Source of the DNA: Lasioglossum baleicum
Taxonomy: Eukaryota > Arthropoda > Insecta > Hymenoptera > Halictidae
Direction of reading: 5' to 3'
Assembly (NCBI RefSeq): GCF_051020765.1
Contig: NC_134944.1
Span: 1,984,001 to 2,048,000 of the forward strand
Length of the DNA: 64,000 nucleotides
Part shown: positions 1 through 10,933 of the stretch, one piece after another
Layout: every line of letters begins with the position of its first letter
Position numbering within the stretch: position 1 is the first letter of the stretch
The notes under the pieces: generated by a model
What the model was told of the DNA's origin: nothing
Seen by the model: the letters and a program-made list of their open reading frames with translations, nothing else
The model's database searches: none
Translations under genes and position numbers: made by a program

Positions 1-1317
1 TCATTCATGGGTCGAAATGTATTTCGAGTCGACTGTTTTATACAGATTAATCGAATTTCACGGATGAATGTTGCGACTGTAACAGTAGAAATAATAGCAA
101 CGATGTATACTATAAATCATTTTGGTACTGTAATACATATGTCATTTCGATTAGTTCGTTATCGATTGTTGGTGCTGATTGTACAATTTGGTGCTGTTGT
201 ACACTGTATAAATTCATTATTGTCAGGTAACACTGTTCGTTTCTAGCGGAGAACGTTCATCGATAATTGTATAAAAATAGTGTACGAGCATTAGCGTGTC
301 CGCAACAAGATAAAATACAAAAAAGGTCTGCTTCTTCGATATGATTTCTTGTTCTATTTTCATTCGCAGGTAAACCAATTAGAATATTAGAGACGAAACT
401 AGTGCTGTAGAAATTCGATTTCTGCAAGTAAGTTCGCCCTATTTAAAACTTACAACGATCGACTTTCGGTTCTACATCAAACGATAAAGAAACATCTATC
501 GGAGATGTCTATCAAGCTAAATCGACTAGTAATCTTATAAAGTATCGTATCCACCAACTCGGAAAATATCGTTCCAAGCCGTTTTCGAAGCCTTCAGCGT
601 TCTGTGTTTTGTGAATTTATTTCTAATGTTTCAGTCTTGCATGTGCAAGACTTCTAGTTGAAGATATGTAAACGGTTAAATTCTTCTTATATGTATTTGA
701 ACCATCTAGAAGTACGTAAGAAACCTTAAGAACAAACCTTATACGAAACGCTAGTTCGAAACTTTTAGTCAGTGCTGTAGATGCAAGAATTACATGGACA
801 GTTCGCTAGATTAGCGTCTACAGCTTTGCTAGGATCAGTCTACAGTTCGTTGACAACAAGAAGTCGTCGAACAAGACGGAGCTAGCGCGATAATATTAAA
901 TTGGAAAGTTCGTGGACGAACGGTTCCGACGCGCGACGTTGGAAATATATTTTGTCCCCATTGAAAGTCTCGACAAGCTCAACATTCTCCCGTATATCGT
1001 TGACTTCCCTTGCTGTGTTTCTATTTTCTATTACGTACATACTTCTATCTTTTATCCGCTGTATCCATTAGTCCCTTCCCCCGGAAGAGAAGAGGTTCTC
1101 GTTCTCGGAGCAGATGCGGCACTTCTGGCCTGGGCTGGCTTATTTATTTTATTTTATCGATTCCCGATAGTCACGAAACAACGGCTTTGTAGCAACCTCT
1201 TTATTATTACCTGCCCGGTAATAGACAGTTCCAGTCGCACGAGTTTCTTCCAGTCCACGCCTTCGTTACAATTTCATTCCAAAAACAAAGATGATTCGTT
1301 ACTCAACCCCTACTGCA
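1..1317. other. Unassigned AT-rich DNA
   Basis: I see no convincing gene, RNA or repeat here. A frame from 912 to 1403 has no ATG at its start and runs into the transposon that begins at 1320, so I treat it as chance. Confidence 0.5.
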
Positions 1318-1509
1318 TACAGTCGGTCACGAATATATTCAGACACCACTATAGTTTTGACTATTATAGTCCGTACTTCATAAATTTATGCAATAAGAAC
1401 TAAAAGGGGTTTCACGTATGTATGTTACTATGCAGTGTGTGGTTCTCATAAACATAAGAGATATTTATTTACGATAAGTGATTACATAAATAATAAAAGA
1501 AACATCGAA

Positions 1510-1794
1510 AGTACGCTCATTTTCATGTCACGAAAATATTCGGACACTATCAAAACTAAGTTTATAACACTATATACACTCCCCAAAAGAATTAAGGGAT
1601 CACTTGTGCGAACCCGAAAAATTGCTCCCACTTTACGTGATCATAACTCCGTGAAAAATTGCTGTATCGATATCGTTAAACAATGGTTTGAAAGCCTGAA
1701 ACCTTTAGTTTCAGATGGTCTGAAAAAAAACTTAGTTAAACTTAGTTTTGATTGTGTCCGAATATTTTCGTGACATGAAAATGAGCGTACTTTC
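1510..1794. mobile_element. Small palindromic element with TCACGAAAATATTCGGACAC arms
   Basis: Arms of about 57 bp at 1510-1567 and 1738-1794 are reverse complements. Each contains the core TCACGAAAATATTCGGACAC, which is also near the ends of the surrounding 1320-3712 element, so the two are related Tc1-like MITEs. The space between the arms is filled by a fragment of another repeat family (1575-1722). No coding capacity is seen. Confidence 0.6.
1575..1722 (+). repeat. Left-end fragment of the TCAAAAGAATTAAGG foldback family
   Basis: The segment starts with CACTCCCCAAAAGAATTAAG and matches the left arms of the elements at 10934 and 43165 over about 140 bp, including the GATCACTTGTGCGAACCCG and CTTTACGTGATCATAACTCC blocks. 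The rest of that family is missing. Confidence 0.7.
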
Positions 1795-1814
1795 CATTTT
1801 TCTTTTATTATTTA

Positions 1815-3543
1815 TACAGGGTGTCTCAAAATTAGGTCCGGAGCCGAAAATGGGAGGTTCCTGAGATCATTTCAAGCGACATTTTCTTTTGAAAAAATGT
1901 CGTCCGCGGCTTCGTTAACGAGTTATTAACGAAAAACACGGACCAATCAGAGCGCGAGCTAGACGCGTGCAGCCCGGCGCGCCGGCAGCCGAGTGTCGGT
2001 AGCACGCCGCGATGTCGTAACGAACAAAAGTTTCTCGATGATGTGAATCCTCGCCAATTTCGATAAACTTTGGATATGTTGTCAATACCATGATTCTGAA
2101 CAACATTTTCCTTTACAGTTTCTGTCGATCGGCTTTAGTTTACGACATTATTGTAAAAATTTGTAATTGTAAATCGATCGATGTACTATTTCCTATCCGA
2201 TTTCGATAATCTTTGGATATGTTGTCAATACCATGATTCTGAACAACATTTCCCTTTACAGTTTCTGTCGATCGGCTTTAGTTTACGATATTATTGTAAA
2301 AATTTGTAATTGTAAATCGATCGATGTACTATTTCCTATCCGATTTCGATAATATTTGGATATGTTGTCAAGACCATGATTCTGAACAACATTTCCCTTG
2401 ACGGTTTTTGTCGGTCGGCTTTAGTTTACGATATTATTGTAAAAATTTGTAATTGTAAATCGATCGATGTACATTCTATCTCCTCGCCGATGTCGATGAG
2501 CTTCATTTCAAAGGAAAAAGATATTTAAAACATCGAATTTATAACATATTTCAAAGTCATCGAAATCGGTGAGGACCCACATCATCGGCAACTTTACCCG
2601 AACGATAGAAGAAGCACAAACTTATTGAATTAAAAACTCACTTATTCAGCCGTAAATCCATTTGACTACCACATACAACCACCACACTTTTACATAATCT
2701 TCGAATCGGTGTTTGTGAGAATCATATGATTCTCGAAAAATCAATGCCATATGATTCTCGAAAAATCAATATCTCCTTGGGAACGATTTCATTTGTTTTA
2801 AACGACGCCTTCATCGAATACATTGTACGCTGGGAGAGCACAGTTTCGCGCGGCATTGCGAAGAGCATCGAACTCTTTCCGCGTCGGAGTAAGTAATTTC
2901 GTTCGATATCGATACGAGTTATAAAAGTGTGCTACGAGTTCAACAATTATGTAAAAGTGTGGTGGTTGTATGTGGTAGTCAAATGGATTTACGGCTGAAT
3001 AAGTGAGTTTTTAATTCAATAAGTTTGTGCTTCTTCTATCGTTCGGGTAAAGTTGCCGATGATGTGGGTCCTCACCGATTTCGATGACTTTGAAATATGT
3101 TATAAATTCGATGTTTTAAATATCTTTTTCCTTTGAAATGAAGCTCATCGAAATCGGCGAGGAGATAGTATGTACATCGATCGATTTACAATTACAAATT
3201 TTTACAATAATATCGTAAACCAAAGCCGATCGCCAAAAAGTCTAAAGAGAAATGTTGTTCAGAATAATGATCTTGACCACATATCCAAAGCTCATTGAAA
3301 TCGGAGAGCATTCACATAATCGAGAAACTCTTGTTCGTTATGACATCGCGGCGTGCCACCGACACTCGGCTGCCGGCGCGCCGGGCTGCACGCGTCTAGC
3401 TCGCGCTCTGATTGGTCCGTGTTTTTCGTTAATAACTCGTTAACGAAGCCGCGGACGACATTTTTTCAAAGGAAAATGTCGCTTGAAATGATCCCAGGAA
3501 CCTCCCATTTTCGGCTCCGGACCTAATTTTGAGACACCCTGTA
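1815..3543. mobile_element. 1.73-kb foldback element with TACAGGGTGTCTC termini
   Basis: The left end TACAGGGTGTCTCAAAATTA is mirrored exactly at 3524-3543, with TA on both sides (1813-1814, 3544-3545). The arms are long: the left spans roughly 1815-2705 and the right roughly 2940-3543. The arms are unequal because the left carries three copies of a 143-bp unit and the right only one. The outer ~215 bp of each arm is GC-rich and nearly identical between arms. The loop (about 2706-2939) is unique and contains a duplicated ATATGATTCTCGAAAAATCA. No transposase is visible. The superfamily is uncertain; the TA duplication favours a Tc1/mariner-like mechanism. Confidence 0.75.
2056..2485. repeat. 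143-bp tandem repeat, three copies, in the left foldback arm
   Basis: The word TGGATATGTTGTCAA recurs at 2071, 2214 and 2357, a constant period of 143 bp. Each unit ends with AAATCGATCGATGTAC. The mirror arm has a single unit (about 3170-3310), so the expansion happened after the hairpin formed. Confidence 0.85.
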
Positions 3544-3714
3544 TAATCACTTATCGTAAATATACATACATATATCTCTCATGTTTATGTTAACTACACA
3601 CTGCATAGTAACATACGTGAAACCTCTTTTTGTTCTTATCGCATAAATTTATGAAGTACGGACTATGATAGTCAAAACTATAGTCGTGTCCGAATATTTT
3701 CGTGACCGACTGTA

Positions 3715-5250
3715 TATTTATGCAAAATCGTAATCCCTTAATCGATCGGTAAGCAATAATCGGTGTCAGAAAAATCCGCGCAAAAATCAGAAAATATTTT
3801 GGTTCTTCGGGAGAAAGTCACGGATGAAGGGATAATATTTTCAGTAGGTGGGAGAGGATGATACATATTTCGAGTATCTCCACGGTCGTCGGCATTCCTT
3901 TAAATTGGATTTGTATGTATGTGGGAACGACGACGATGGCAGCGGCGGCGCAATTCCCTTTTCTCCTTTTTCTCTTTACACTCAATAAACCTTGACGGGT
4001 TTCATCCTGTAGCTCAATCTGCACGGCTGATCGCCTTTCCAACTAGAGTTCACAAAGCATGTGACCTCTTTATTCCTTTGTTTTTCTCTTACCCTCTTTC
4101 GCCCCTGTCTGTGCATAGACATTCTTCGCGCACGTTTCTCCCCGTTTTCACGATGTCACACGTACAATACGCGGCGCTGCTCGTTCAACCCTCGAAAACT
4201 TTATTTAATGAACCACTCCCATTGTGCTCTCGCCGCTCTAAATATTCCAGGTGTAATGATTAACTTTTCCAAAGTCCGCTTAACGCTCCGGATTCGTCGC
4301 ATTTACCGAGATCTTGTGCGAATATGTCCTATTGTGGTGGATTCTGAACGTACAGCGAATCGTACGGCGAAAAGTATTTCATTGCTATTCCGATTCTTGA
4401 GAAATTCTCGATATTTGAATAATTTTTATCTTGAAGCTCTCGAAGCTTCTTCTTTAGTCTTTCCTTCGTTAACGATAATATTCTAGAACGTCAGAAATAC
4501 AAGTCCGCGGTGGTTAAATCCGCGGCTAGCTGGATAAACGCACTGTGGTCTAAAAGTCAGTTGTAGCATGAATAAATTACAAATACCAACTAACGTAAAT
4601 CTGTTACAATTTATACTTGTATGATAGTTTGATATGTATAATACAATAACAAAAGCAAAATTAGTAAATCACATCACCGTATTATTGTTGGCAAGACTGT
4701 CAACATTCCAGTAACCACAGTTTGTTTTCCTGCGGTAGTCAATTGCTACAAATTATAACCTCAAAATATCGAGTTCTTTCTTGAAGTGTGCATAAATTGT
4801 GTTATGTAGTATCTTGTTATATATGATATTATCATTATGGCTGTAACTGGAAATGGTAGGTTTAATATATAGATAGCTATAAAGATAGATTTCTGTCAAA
4901 AAATAAGACTTGGTTAGAATCGACCATAGTATTCCCCACCCAAAAGGGCGGCCCTACGAGTATAGACGGCACCAAGTGCTCTATTTCTCTAACAGCAGTC
5001 GTATAAATGAACTTAATTAGGTGTTTATCATGTTTTTTGAATGTGTGCCCGTCAAGCACATTGCGCCCGAACTCGGCGGCCCAGATATTGCACCCGACGG
5101 AAGGTTAAAAAGTGTGCAATATTATTTTGATCCGCTGTATGTACCATGCGAAATATGTATATGTATATTTTTGAAAGACAAGGACACCCGAGGATAACCG
5201 AGACAGGAAAAGATATTTCCGAGGCAATAAGGTTTTCGCTTCGGATCCGT
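3715..5250. other. Unassigned region
   Basis: No gene or repeat was recognised. Two overlapping frames at 3919-4486 start without ATG and have no recognisable domain, so I leave them out. Confidence 0.45.
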
Positions 5251-5296
5251 TGGCTCAGTGGGTTATTTGGTTCTGTCTAGGAGTTCACGGCCCTCC
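5251..5296 (+). repeat. Possible tRNA-derived SINE head
   Basis: TGGCTCAGTGGG (5251-5262) matches the RNA polymerase III A-box consensus. GAGTTCACGGC (5281-5291) resembles a B box with one mismatch. The spacing is about 30 bp, shorter than in a normal tRNA (about 44), and I could not fold a cloverleaf. It may be a decayed SINE head or chance. No second copy was noticed in the window. Confidence 0.2.
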
Positions 5297-5684
5297 TTTC
5301 CATTGTGTGCTGAGTGCGCTTTACCTCGAGAGAGAAGTGCGAGACAGGACCCCATTGTTTGGTGGCAGAGCTGAAAATTGGGTGTCGAACGGACTTTCTC
5401 TGCACGCGACCGCTTGACCTGGTCTCCGTGTCACTTGCCGTGGTGATCGGTTTGCTTAAAGATGTGCCCCGGTGCAACCGAGAGGCCATTTTCCGTAACC
5501 TGCAAAAACGATCCTCTCTTTGTGCCCTCGTAGAACGATAGATGTAAATACATACATACATATATTCCTGAGCTTGAACGTCAACTCTACCAGGTTCAAC
5601 CGAAAACAATTTACAGTTCCATTTTGCAAATTTATACCGATGCAGAATATTTCGTAATAAACTGTATGGGGTGATAGTCGTTAT
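5297..5684. other. Unassigned, GC-richer stretch
   Basis: Overlapping short frames exist on both strands, but none has a recognisable domain. An ACATACATACATATAT run at about 5548-5565 recurs at 7502-7518 and 18854-18869. Confidence 0.4.
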
Positions 5685-5730
5685 TAGACTGCGGATCTTT
5701 ATACGTTTATGGATATTATTTCTTCCATAG
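5685..5730 (+). mobile_element. Left-end fragment of the TAGACTGCGG hAT-type MITE
   Basis: TAGACTGCGGATCTTTATAC followed by GTTTATG matches the left ends of the five complete copies. No right terminus follows, so this is a truncated relic. Confidence 0.6.
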
Positions 5731-7005
5731 ACTCCGAGAACAAATGGTCGTAGTTTTTCTTTTTCACGAGAAACAGCTTTCTTTTGTTTGTTCTTGCCCT
5801 GCAGTCGAAGTCCGGTTATTTTTTTTGCAGGGAACGTCGCGTTTCTCCGTTTGGGCGATCAAGTATTCTCTGCGCGGAGATACCATCGCGAAAAAACAGA
5901 AAGACACATAAATAGAGAAAAATTGTCGTTTAGATATGCGTTCAATTATATCATTTTGAAGAGCATAAGAATATGTAGTTAGCCTCGTCTCGTGTACCCT
6001 CGCCCCTACTATTGTATTTATATTTACTTGTGTACCGGTTATTTGCTATAATAGGTCCATAATAGGCGTGAAATCATTGACTGTGTTAGGGGGATGCAAT
6101 CGTTCCAGTAGATTGCCCCAATCAAAACAGTGTATGTATTGATTTGCTAGCGTGAGAATACTTAACCTCTACATATTTCGCATATTAAAATAATTATACA
6201 TAGCTAAACCGAACTTAACAGAATAGAATAAAGAAAAAACCGAACTTATAACAGAATAAAATACGTAACAAGTCCATACACGAATAGCGTAAATTAATAG
6301 CATTTCAAACTTTGAAAAGAATTATAGAAAAACGCTTAAGACTGCTAAGCACCGGACTTGTTTTATATGAAAGCTTGAACATTTACTAAGAAGATCATGT
6401 AAATTTTAACTGCAATCTTCCGCAATCTTGAACTATAAACGGTTTTTAACAAATACGGGCCCGCGGTTATTCGATGCCTGGATACGCAGTTCCACTTGAA
6501 TCTTGCATAGCAGCTTGGAATTACAATGTATGTATATGTAGAGAACCTCTTATTACTAGATTTCGTCTAATTCCTACGAAGAATTCCATCTTACCTACTT
6601 TTCTGCGATTTCTAGACAATAGTATGCATTGTGAGAATTGTTAACAAGGTTTTTCAAATATTTCCGATGATCTGACAAAAAAATGTTTCCAACGAAAGTT
6701 AATCAGTATTCACTTTTCCAGAAACTTCAATACAAAAAGTTAAAAAAAATCTCTTATTTTGTAAAAAATGAATGTCACCTCAATGTTTTAAATATTAACA
6801 TATATTTTTTACTTCATAATATTCTAACTGGTATCAAGACGAATCCAACAACCTATAATAATATGACATTAAACCTTGAAATACCGCTACGATAGTTTTG
6901 GCCACAAAAACCGCGCTACCAGACCACTGTGGTACGTGTCGACTGTAATAGTAGGCTTTTGTCTATACGTATAATTCCACAGAATCAAATTTTGCAAAAA
7001 CTTTA
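5731..7005. other. AT-rich unassigned region
   Basis: A roughly 32-bp near-duplicate sits at 6207-6268 (AACCGAACTTA...AACAGAATA twice). A lone CACTGTG at 6925-6931 resembles the heptamer ends described at 13458. No gene was found. Confidence 0.4.
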
Positions 7006-7226
7006 ACAGCTAATATATCAATAACTATTTATTTGCGACATATGGCTCCTTTCAAACATTTTCTCTTCTCGATGAGTAGAAGGCGTTGATGTAAAAAAAA
7101 AACTTTAACAACAATTTTCTTTGTTGTAAACAATTTTGCGGCAAGTTTCTCTTACAAATGTCTACCGATCCAGAGGTGTAGATTCACTCCTAGGACGGAT
7201 GACCATTACTTTTTATACACCTTGTA
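7006..7226 (-). mobile_element. Terminal fragment of a TACAGGGTGTATAA element, reverse orientation
   Basis: The reverse complement begins with TACAAGGTGTATAAAAAGTA and continues with GACATTTGTAAGAGAAACTT, matching the copy at 46142-46346 for about 200 bp until the word ATAAGCTGTTA or its equivalent. Only one terminus is present in each copy. The two copies define one end of a larger element whose other end is not in this window. Confidence 0.65.
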
Positions 7227-7955
7227 CATATGTATGTAGTTTGCTATAAAACGTGCGACGTTTCTTCAGCAGCAAGGCCCTACTGGCCGCTTGATAAACA
7301 GTACAAGCGGTTAGAAAAGAGAGAAGCTCGAGCCGAGCATAATTGTTAACCGTACAGACAAAAGTTCAAAGTGGACGCGAAGGGAGCCGCGAGACGCGAG
7401 GGAAGGTTATTTTAAGAGGCTGAAAGGACAATCGAGCGTGCGGCAAAGTCTCGTTAGCTCCTAGGGTTCGTTTGACGGAAAACGCTGTGAAACCTCCACC
7501 GTACATACATACATATATTCCGTGACCGATCCAGAAATAGGGTGTAAGCCGAAGACACTTCCCTCAATCAGGGGGCTGCTGCGCAGCGATCGCTAAGGGA
7601 AGCATGGATAAGCTCGACCAAGCACTAATCGAGAGCACCGCGAGCTCTCTTTCATCAGGGGCGTAAGTAATTCGTTTAGTAATTTACCGAGCGAAGCAAA
7701 TAAAAGATGCGGTGTTTCTTCGCATGAATTAACAAACCAGTCCAGCGCGGCGCGGCGCTCCGTTGACAAGACCTGGCGTTAATGTACCCATTAGAGCGTC
7801 ATCTTTCTGTAATCGATGCACCTTGCAGCCGCGGTTTCCTTTACCCTGCAACGATCCGTTGTTGTTTGTGCTCGTTTGATCGGGATGTTCGTGCGGTTTC
7901 TGCGATCGACACGGTTAGGGTTACCTGTCCAGTGAACGAACGCTTAATATGCTTA
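7227..7955. other. GC-richer unique stretch
   Basis: No reading frame or repeat is recognisable apart from a GCGCGGCGCGGCGC run at 7745-7758, one of a set of similar GC runs in the window. Confidence 0.4.
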
Positions 7956-8271
7956 TAGTCCAGTCAACGAAAAGTTGTAGAGGGAAATGGAACGAACACA
8001 ATTTTTAACTTTGGGTCTTTGTTTGGACTAGTTAGGAGGTAAACATACTAAAAGGTCCCCTTTTTCGGTTTTCCGCTTATATTGGGAAATTATGCGTCCT
8101 AGAGATAAGACCACTGAATACAAAATTAAAGCTGACAAAATGTGCCACAAGATTGATTTGATTCAGTTTTTCGCTATCTCGCATAGTTTCCGAGATATTC
8201 GCGCTCAAAATTTACTAATTGTGCTGAAGAGTTAGCTGGTCAAATAAGGCAAAAATTTCTTTTTCACAATT
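7956..8271 (+). mobile_element. Half copy of the TAGTCCAG foldback family
   Basis: It starts TAGTCCAGTCAACGAAAAG and follows the left arm of the full copies at 20058, 32980 and 55218 through the ATTAAAGCTGACAAAATGTG and TTTTTCGCTATCTCGCATAG blocks. It ends after a short remnant of the centre (TTAGCTGGTCAAATAAGGC). The inverted right arm is absent. A second TAGTCCAGTC begins directly after it at 8273. Confidence 0.75.
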
Positions 8272-8282
8272 ATAGTCCAGTC

Positions 8283-8853
8283 GCCAGGTACTTTTACCTG
8301 GAAAGTATTCCGAACTTGATTAACTAGAACCAAACGATGGAAAGAATACATAAATATACTGACCAATTAGTTGTTGCTGTTGCAGAAAATCAAACCTGAC
8401 ACGCGTACAGAGAAATGTCGTAATATTTTATGGACAGAGTAAAGGCAAAAAAGTTTGCAACTTCTGCAACATTCTCCATTTTCCTCTGAACGGTTCCTTG
8501 TCCGTGTTCGCTGCTACAACGGTGGAGACTACATCCTTTCTCAGGGGCGCACACAGACGCGACGCGACTGTCTCAGGTCTCAGGGGAACATGTTGAGCGT
8601 TGTAGAAGCGATGAACTTTTCAGTTTTGACCCAGAAGGCATTATTGCACTCTGCTGCGCTATATCTTTAAATACTGGAGGAGCCAGTATTAAAACATTTA
8701 TTCAAATGACTCGAGTAGTTTCTGTCGTAGCGTTGTGACTTGCGTGCCGAATAGCGCCGATGTGTTCCGAGGACTCATCGGTGCATAATTGCTTTTAAAT
8801 TATTCTGCAGTGACACTCTTTCTAATCTTGTTATTATCATTTCTAGCGAATAA
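8283..8853. other. Unassigned region
   Basis: No gene or repeat was recognised. One 71-codon frame at 8455-8670 lacks an ATG start and any known domain. Confidence 0.4.
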
Positions 8854-9929
8854 CACTGTCCAACAAATTTCAACCTTTTTTATGTTTCCTAATTACTGTT
8901 GGGTCCTTCTTATAGAGTCTTTGCGCTGATTCCGAATCTGTGAAACATAGCTTTGAAAAAAAAAACATATTTTTCAACTTTAAACAAATATTGTGATGTT
9001 ATTATAAAGAAGATGGATATAAAGAAGAAGGAGTCTTTGCGCTGATTCCGAATCTGTGAAACATAGCTTTGCAAAAAAAAACATATTTTTCAACTTTAAA
9101 CAAATATTGTGATGTTATTATAAAGAAGATATTGAATTGTTCTTTGCAGCAAAAGATTCTGTAGACTTTCCCGAATACAGTGCTATCCAATATTAATACA
9201 TTATGCTTGTTTAAACATGTTTAAACAATGATTAAAGACGGAGAGACACCACTTTTGCACCAATTTTTGAGGATATTTTTCAATTTATCTAAAAAAATAA
9301 GGGTCCAGCGAAAAATCGAACTATACCACTCGATGGAGCAGACTTTTATCTTGAGAAGCCACCCTGTCATTTTTGTATGGTCGACGTTTTTTTCGAATCA
9401 GAAAGCAAAATATTATTTCTAGTGGTGAGCGCCACTGGCGGCAACTCATGTCGGGCAAGTCATGTCATATTTTACTTTCTGGTTCGAAAAAAACGTCGAC
9501 CATGCAAACTTGAAATGGTGGTTTCCCAAGATAAAAGTCTGCTCTATCGTTGTGGTATAGTTCGATTTTCCGCAGGACCCTCATTTTTTTAGATAAATTG
9601 AAAAATATCCTCAAAAATTGCTGCAAAAGTGGTGTCTCTCCGTCTTTAATCATTGTTTAAAAATGTTTAAACAAGCATAATGTATTAATATTGGATATCG
9701 CTGTATTCGGTAAAGTCTACAGAATCTTTGGCTACAAAGAACAATTCAATATCTTTTATAATAACACCACAATATTTGTTTAAAGTTGAAAAATATGTTT
9801 TTCTTTCAAAGTCATGTTTCTCTAAAATTGTGCGTATAGGAAAAAAAAGTTAAAAACAGATTCGGAATCAGCGCGAAAAACTCTATAAGAACCACCCAAC
9901 AGTAGTTGTGGAACTGTTGTTGGACAGTG
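8854..9929. mobile_element. 1.08-kb foldback element with CACTGTCCAACAA termini
   Basis: The left CACTGTCCAACAA is mirrored at 9917-9929, and the arms (about 8854-9425 and 9460-9929) are reverse complements nearly throughout, sharing AGCGCTGATTCCGAATCTG-type, TAAAGACGGAGAGACACC and ATGGTCGACGTTTTTTTCGA blocks. The loop is only about 35 bp. The left arm has a 116-bp direct duplication that the right arm lacks. I could not find a clean target duplication, so the superfamily is open. No transposase frame is present; the frames seen are chance readings of the arms. Confidence 0.75.
8915..9130. repeat. 116-bp direct duplication inside the left arm
   Basis: GAGTCTTTGCGCTGATTCCG occurs at 8915 and 9031, and both copies run on to TTATTATAAAGAAGAT. 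The right arm has one copy of the segment. Confidence 0.85.
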
Positions 9930-10933
9930 CAATCGGTGGTATAAAAATGTATCGAGGACGGAATTATAGGCTCCGAGGTTTGAAACGAGTCGAAATATAT
10001 TATCGAAACATCGACTATTACTTCTCACATTTAGCTGTTTAAATGAGAGTTGAAACATTCACTGTAGGATCGGTCTTGAACATTTCAAGAGTTTAAAGTG
10101 TCCGCGATAAAAATTGATCGAAGCGTGTCACCGGCTAACCTAGCCGGGCTAGGCCCCGGGATCAAAATTTTCAGCATCGATCATCCCCCACGTAGCGAGA
10201 TGGACAAGCATTTACATATATGTATTCCGCGACACCCACATCCAGGCCGCGCAACGCGCGCGTCAACGTAACGTATTACATCAGCATAATACATAACGTA
10301 GCTATAATAATAACCATTATTCATTATTCATCTGTATCCTTTCGAGCTGGCGATAATTCGATTCGAAACCGCGCTGGAATAAATCCGCACGTTTTTAGGC
10401 TGCGTTTCCAAGGCAGTTTTTCATTGAATCGCGTCGCAGCTTACACGTATTACATATTCATCGCGTAAATCGTGGTTTGATATAATTTCCACGCAAATCG
10501 AGAATTGCTTCGAATACATCACACGAAATATCCGCGAATACAGCGAAACCGTGAAACGATCGCGAACAGAAAATGCTAATCGATATTTCAATAATGATAT
10601 TTATTTTGAGCCATTATGTGCTCGTGCATCTCGAAATTCTTACTAATTTTTGCAAATAACATTGTCCTTCGATGAATATTCTCGCGAGTCAAAGCACCCC
10701 GTGCCAAATTATTTGATAAACTTATCGACGAACGTGTTATAATAGAAATGCTTTCATAAAGTTCTGTCAAAAATTATTTTTCGTACCGCGTCAGATGTTA
10801 AATTTTCTCACGGAAATGTATGTTTAATAGCATTTCAGATTTAATATCTAATTAAAGCATGATATTATCATTTATTATTATACAATATGGAATTTAATAA
10901 CAATTCTTCTTTTCTTTTTAGCCGTGTTTTATA
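9930..10933. other. Unassigned region
   Basis: A short palindrome-rich patch (CTAACCTAGCCGGGCTAGGCC) lies at about 10136-10156. Otherwise AT-rich sequence, with no gene or repeat recognised. Confidence 0.4.

Larger units (their letters stand above)
1320..3712. mobile_element. Tc1/mariner-type non-autonomous element, outermost layer of a nested insertion
   Basis: The left end (CAGTCGGTCACGAA) is mirrored by the right end (TTTCGTGACCGACTG), and both are flanked by TA (1318-1319 and 3713-3714). The terminal arms are about 170-180 bp: 1320-1495 pairs with 3546-3712, including a shared stretch around TTCACGTATG and CATAAATTTATG. A TA duplication with such ends fits the Tc1/mariner superfamily. 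No transposase is visible. The interior consists of other insertions: a palindromic element at 1510-1794 and a foldback at 1815-3543. Removing them leaves a short MITE-like element. Confidence 0.75.

Noticed and set aside
912..1403. 163-codon open frame
   Set aside because: Starts at TTG, has no domain, and its last third is the end of a transposon.
1915..3443. Two mirrored 63-codon frames with ATG (1915-2106 minus; 3252-3443 plus), 57 of 63 residues identical
   Set aside because: Codon differences are about six silent and six replacement, which shows no protein-level constraint. The identity follows from the foldback arms.
8854..9929. Assignment of the CACTGTCC foldback to hAT or Transib
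   Set aside because: Neither an 8-bp nor a 5-bp duplication is visible at its edges, so the superfamily is left open.
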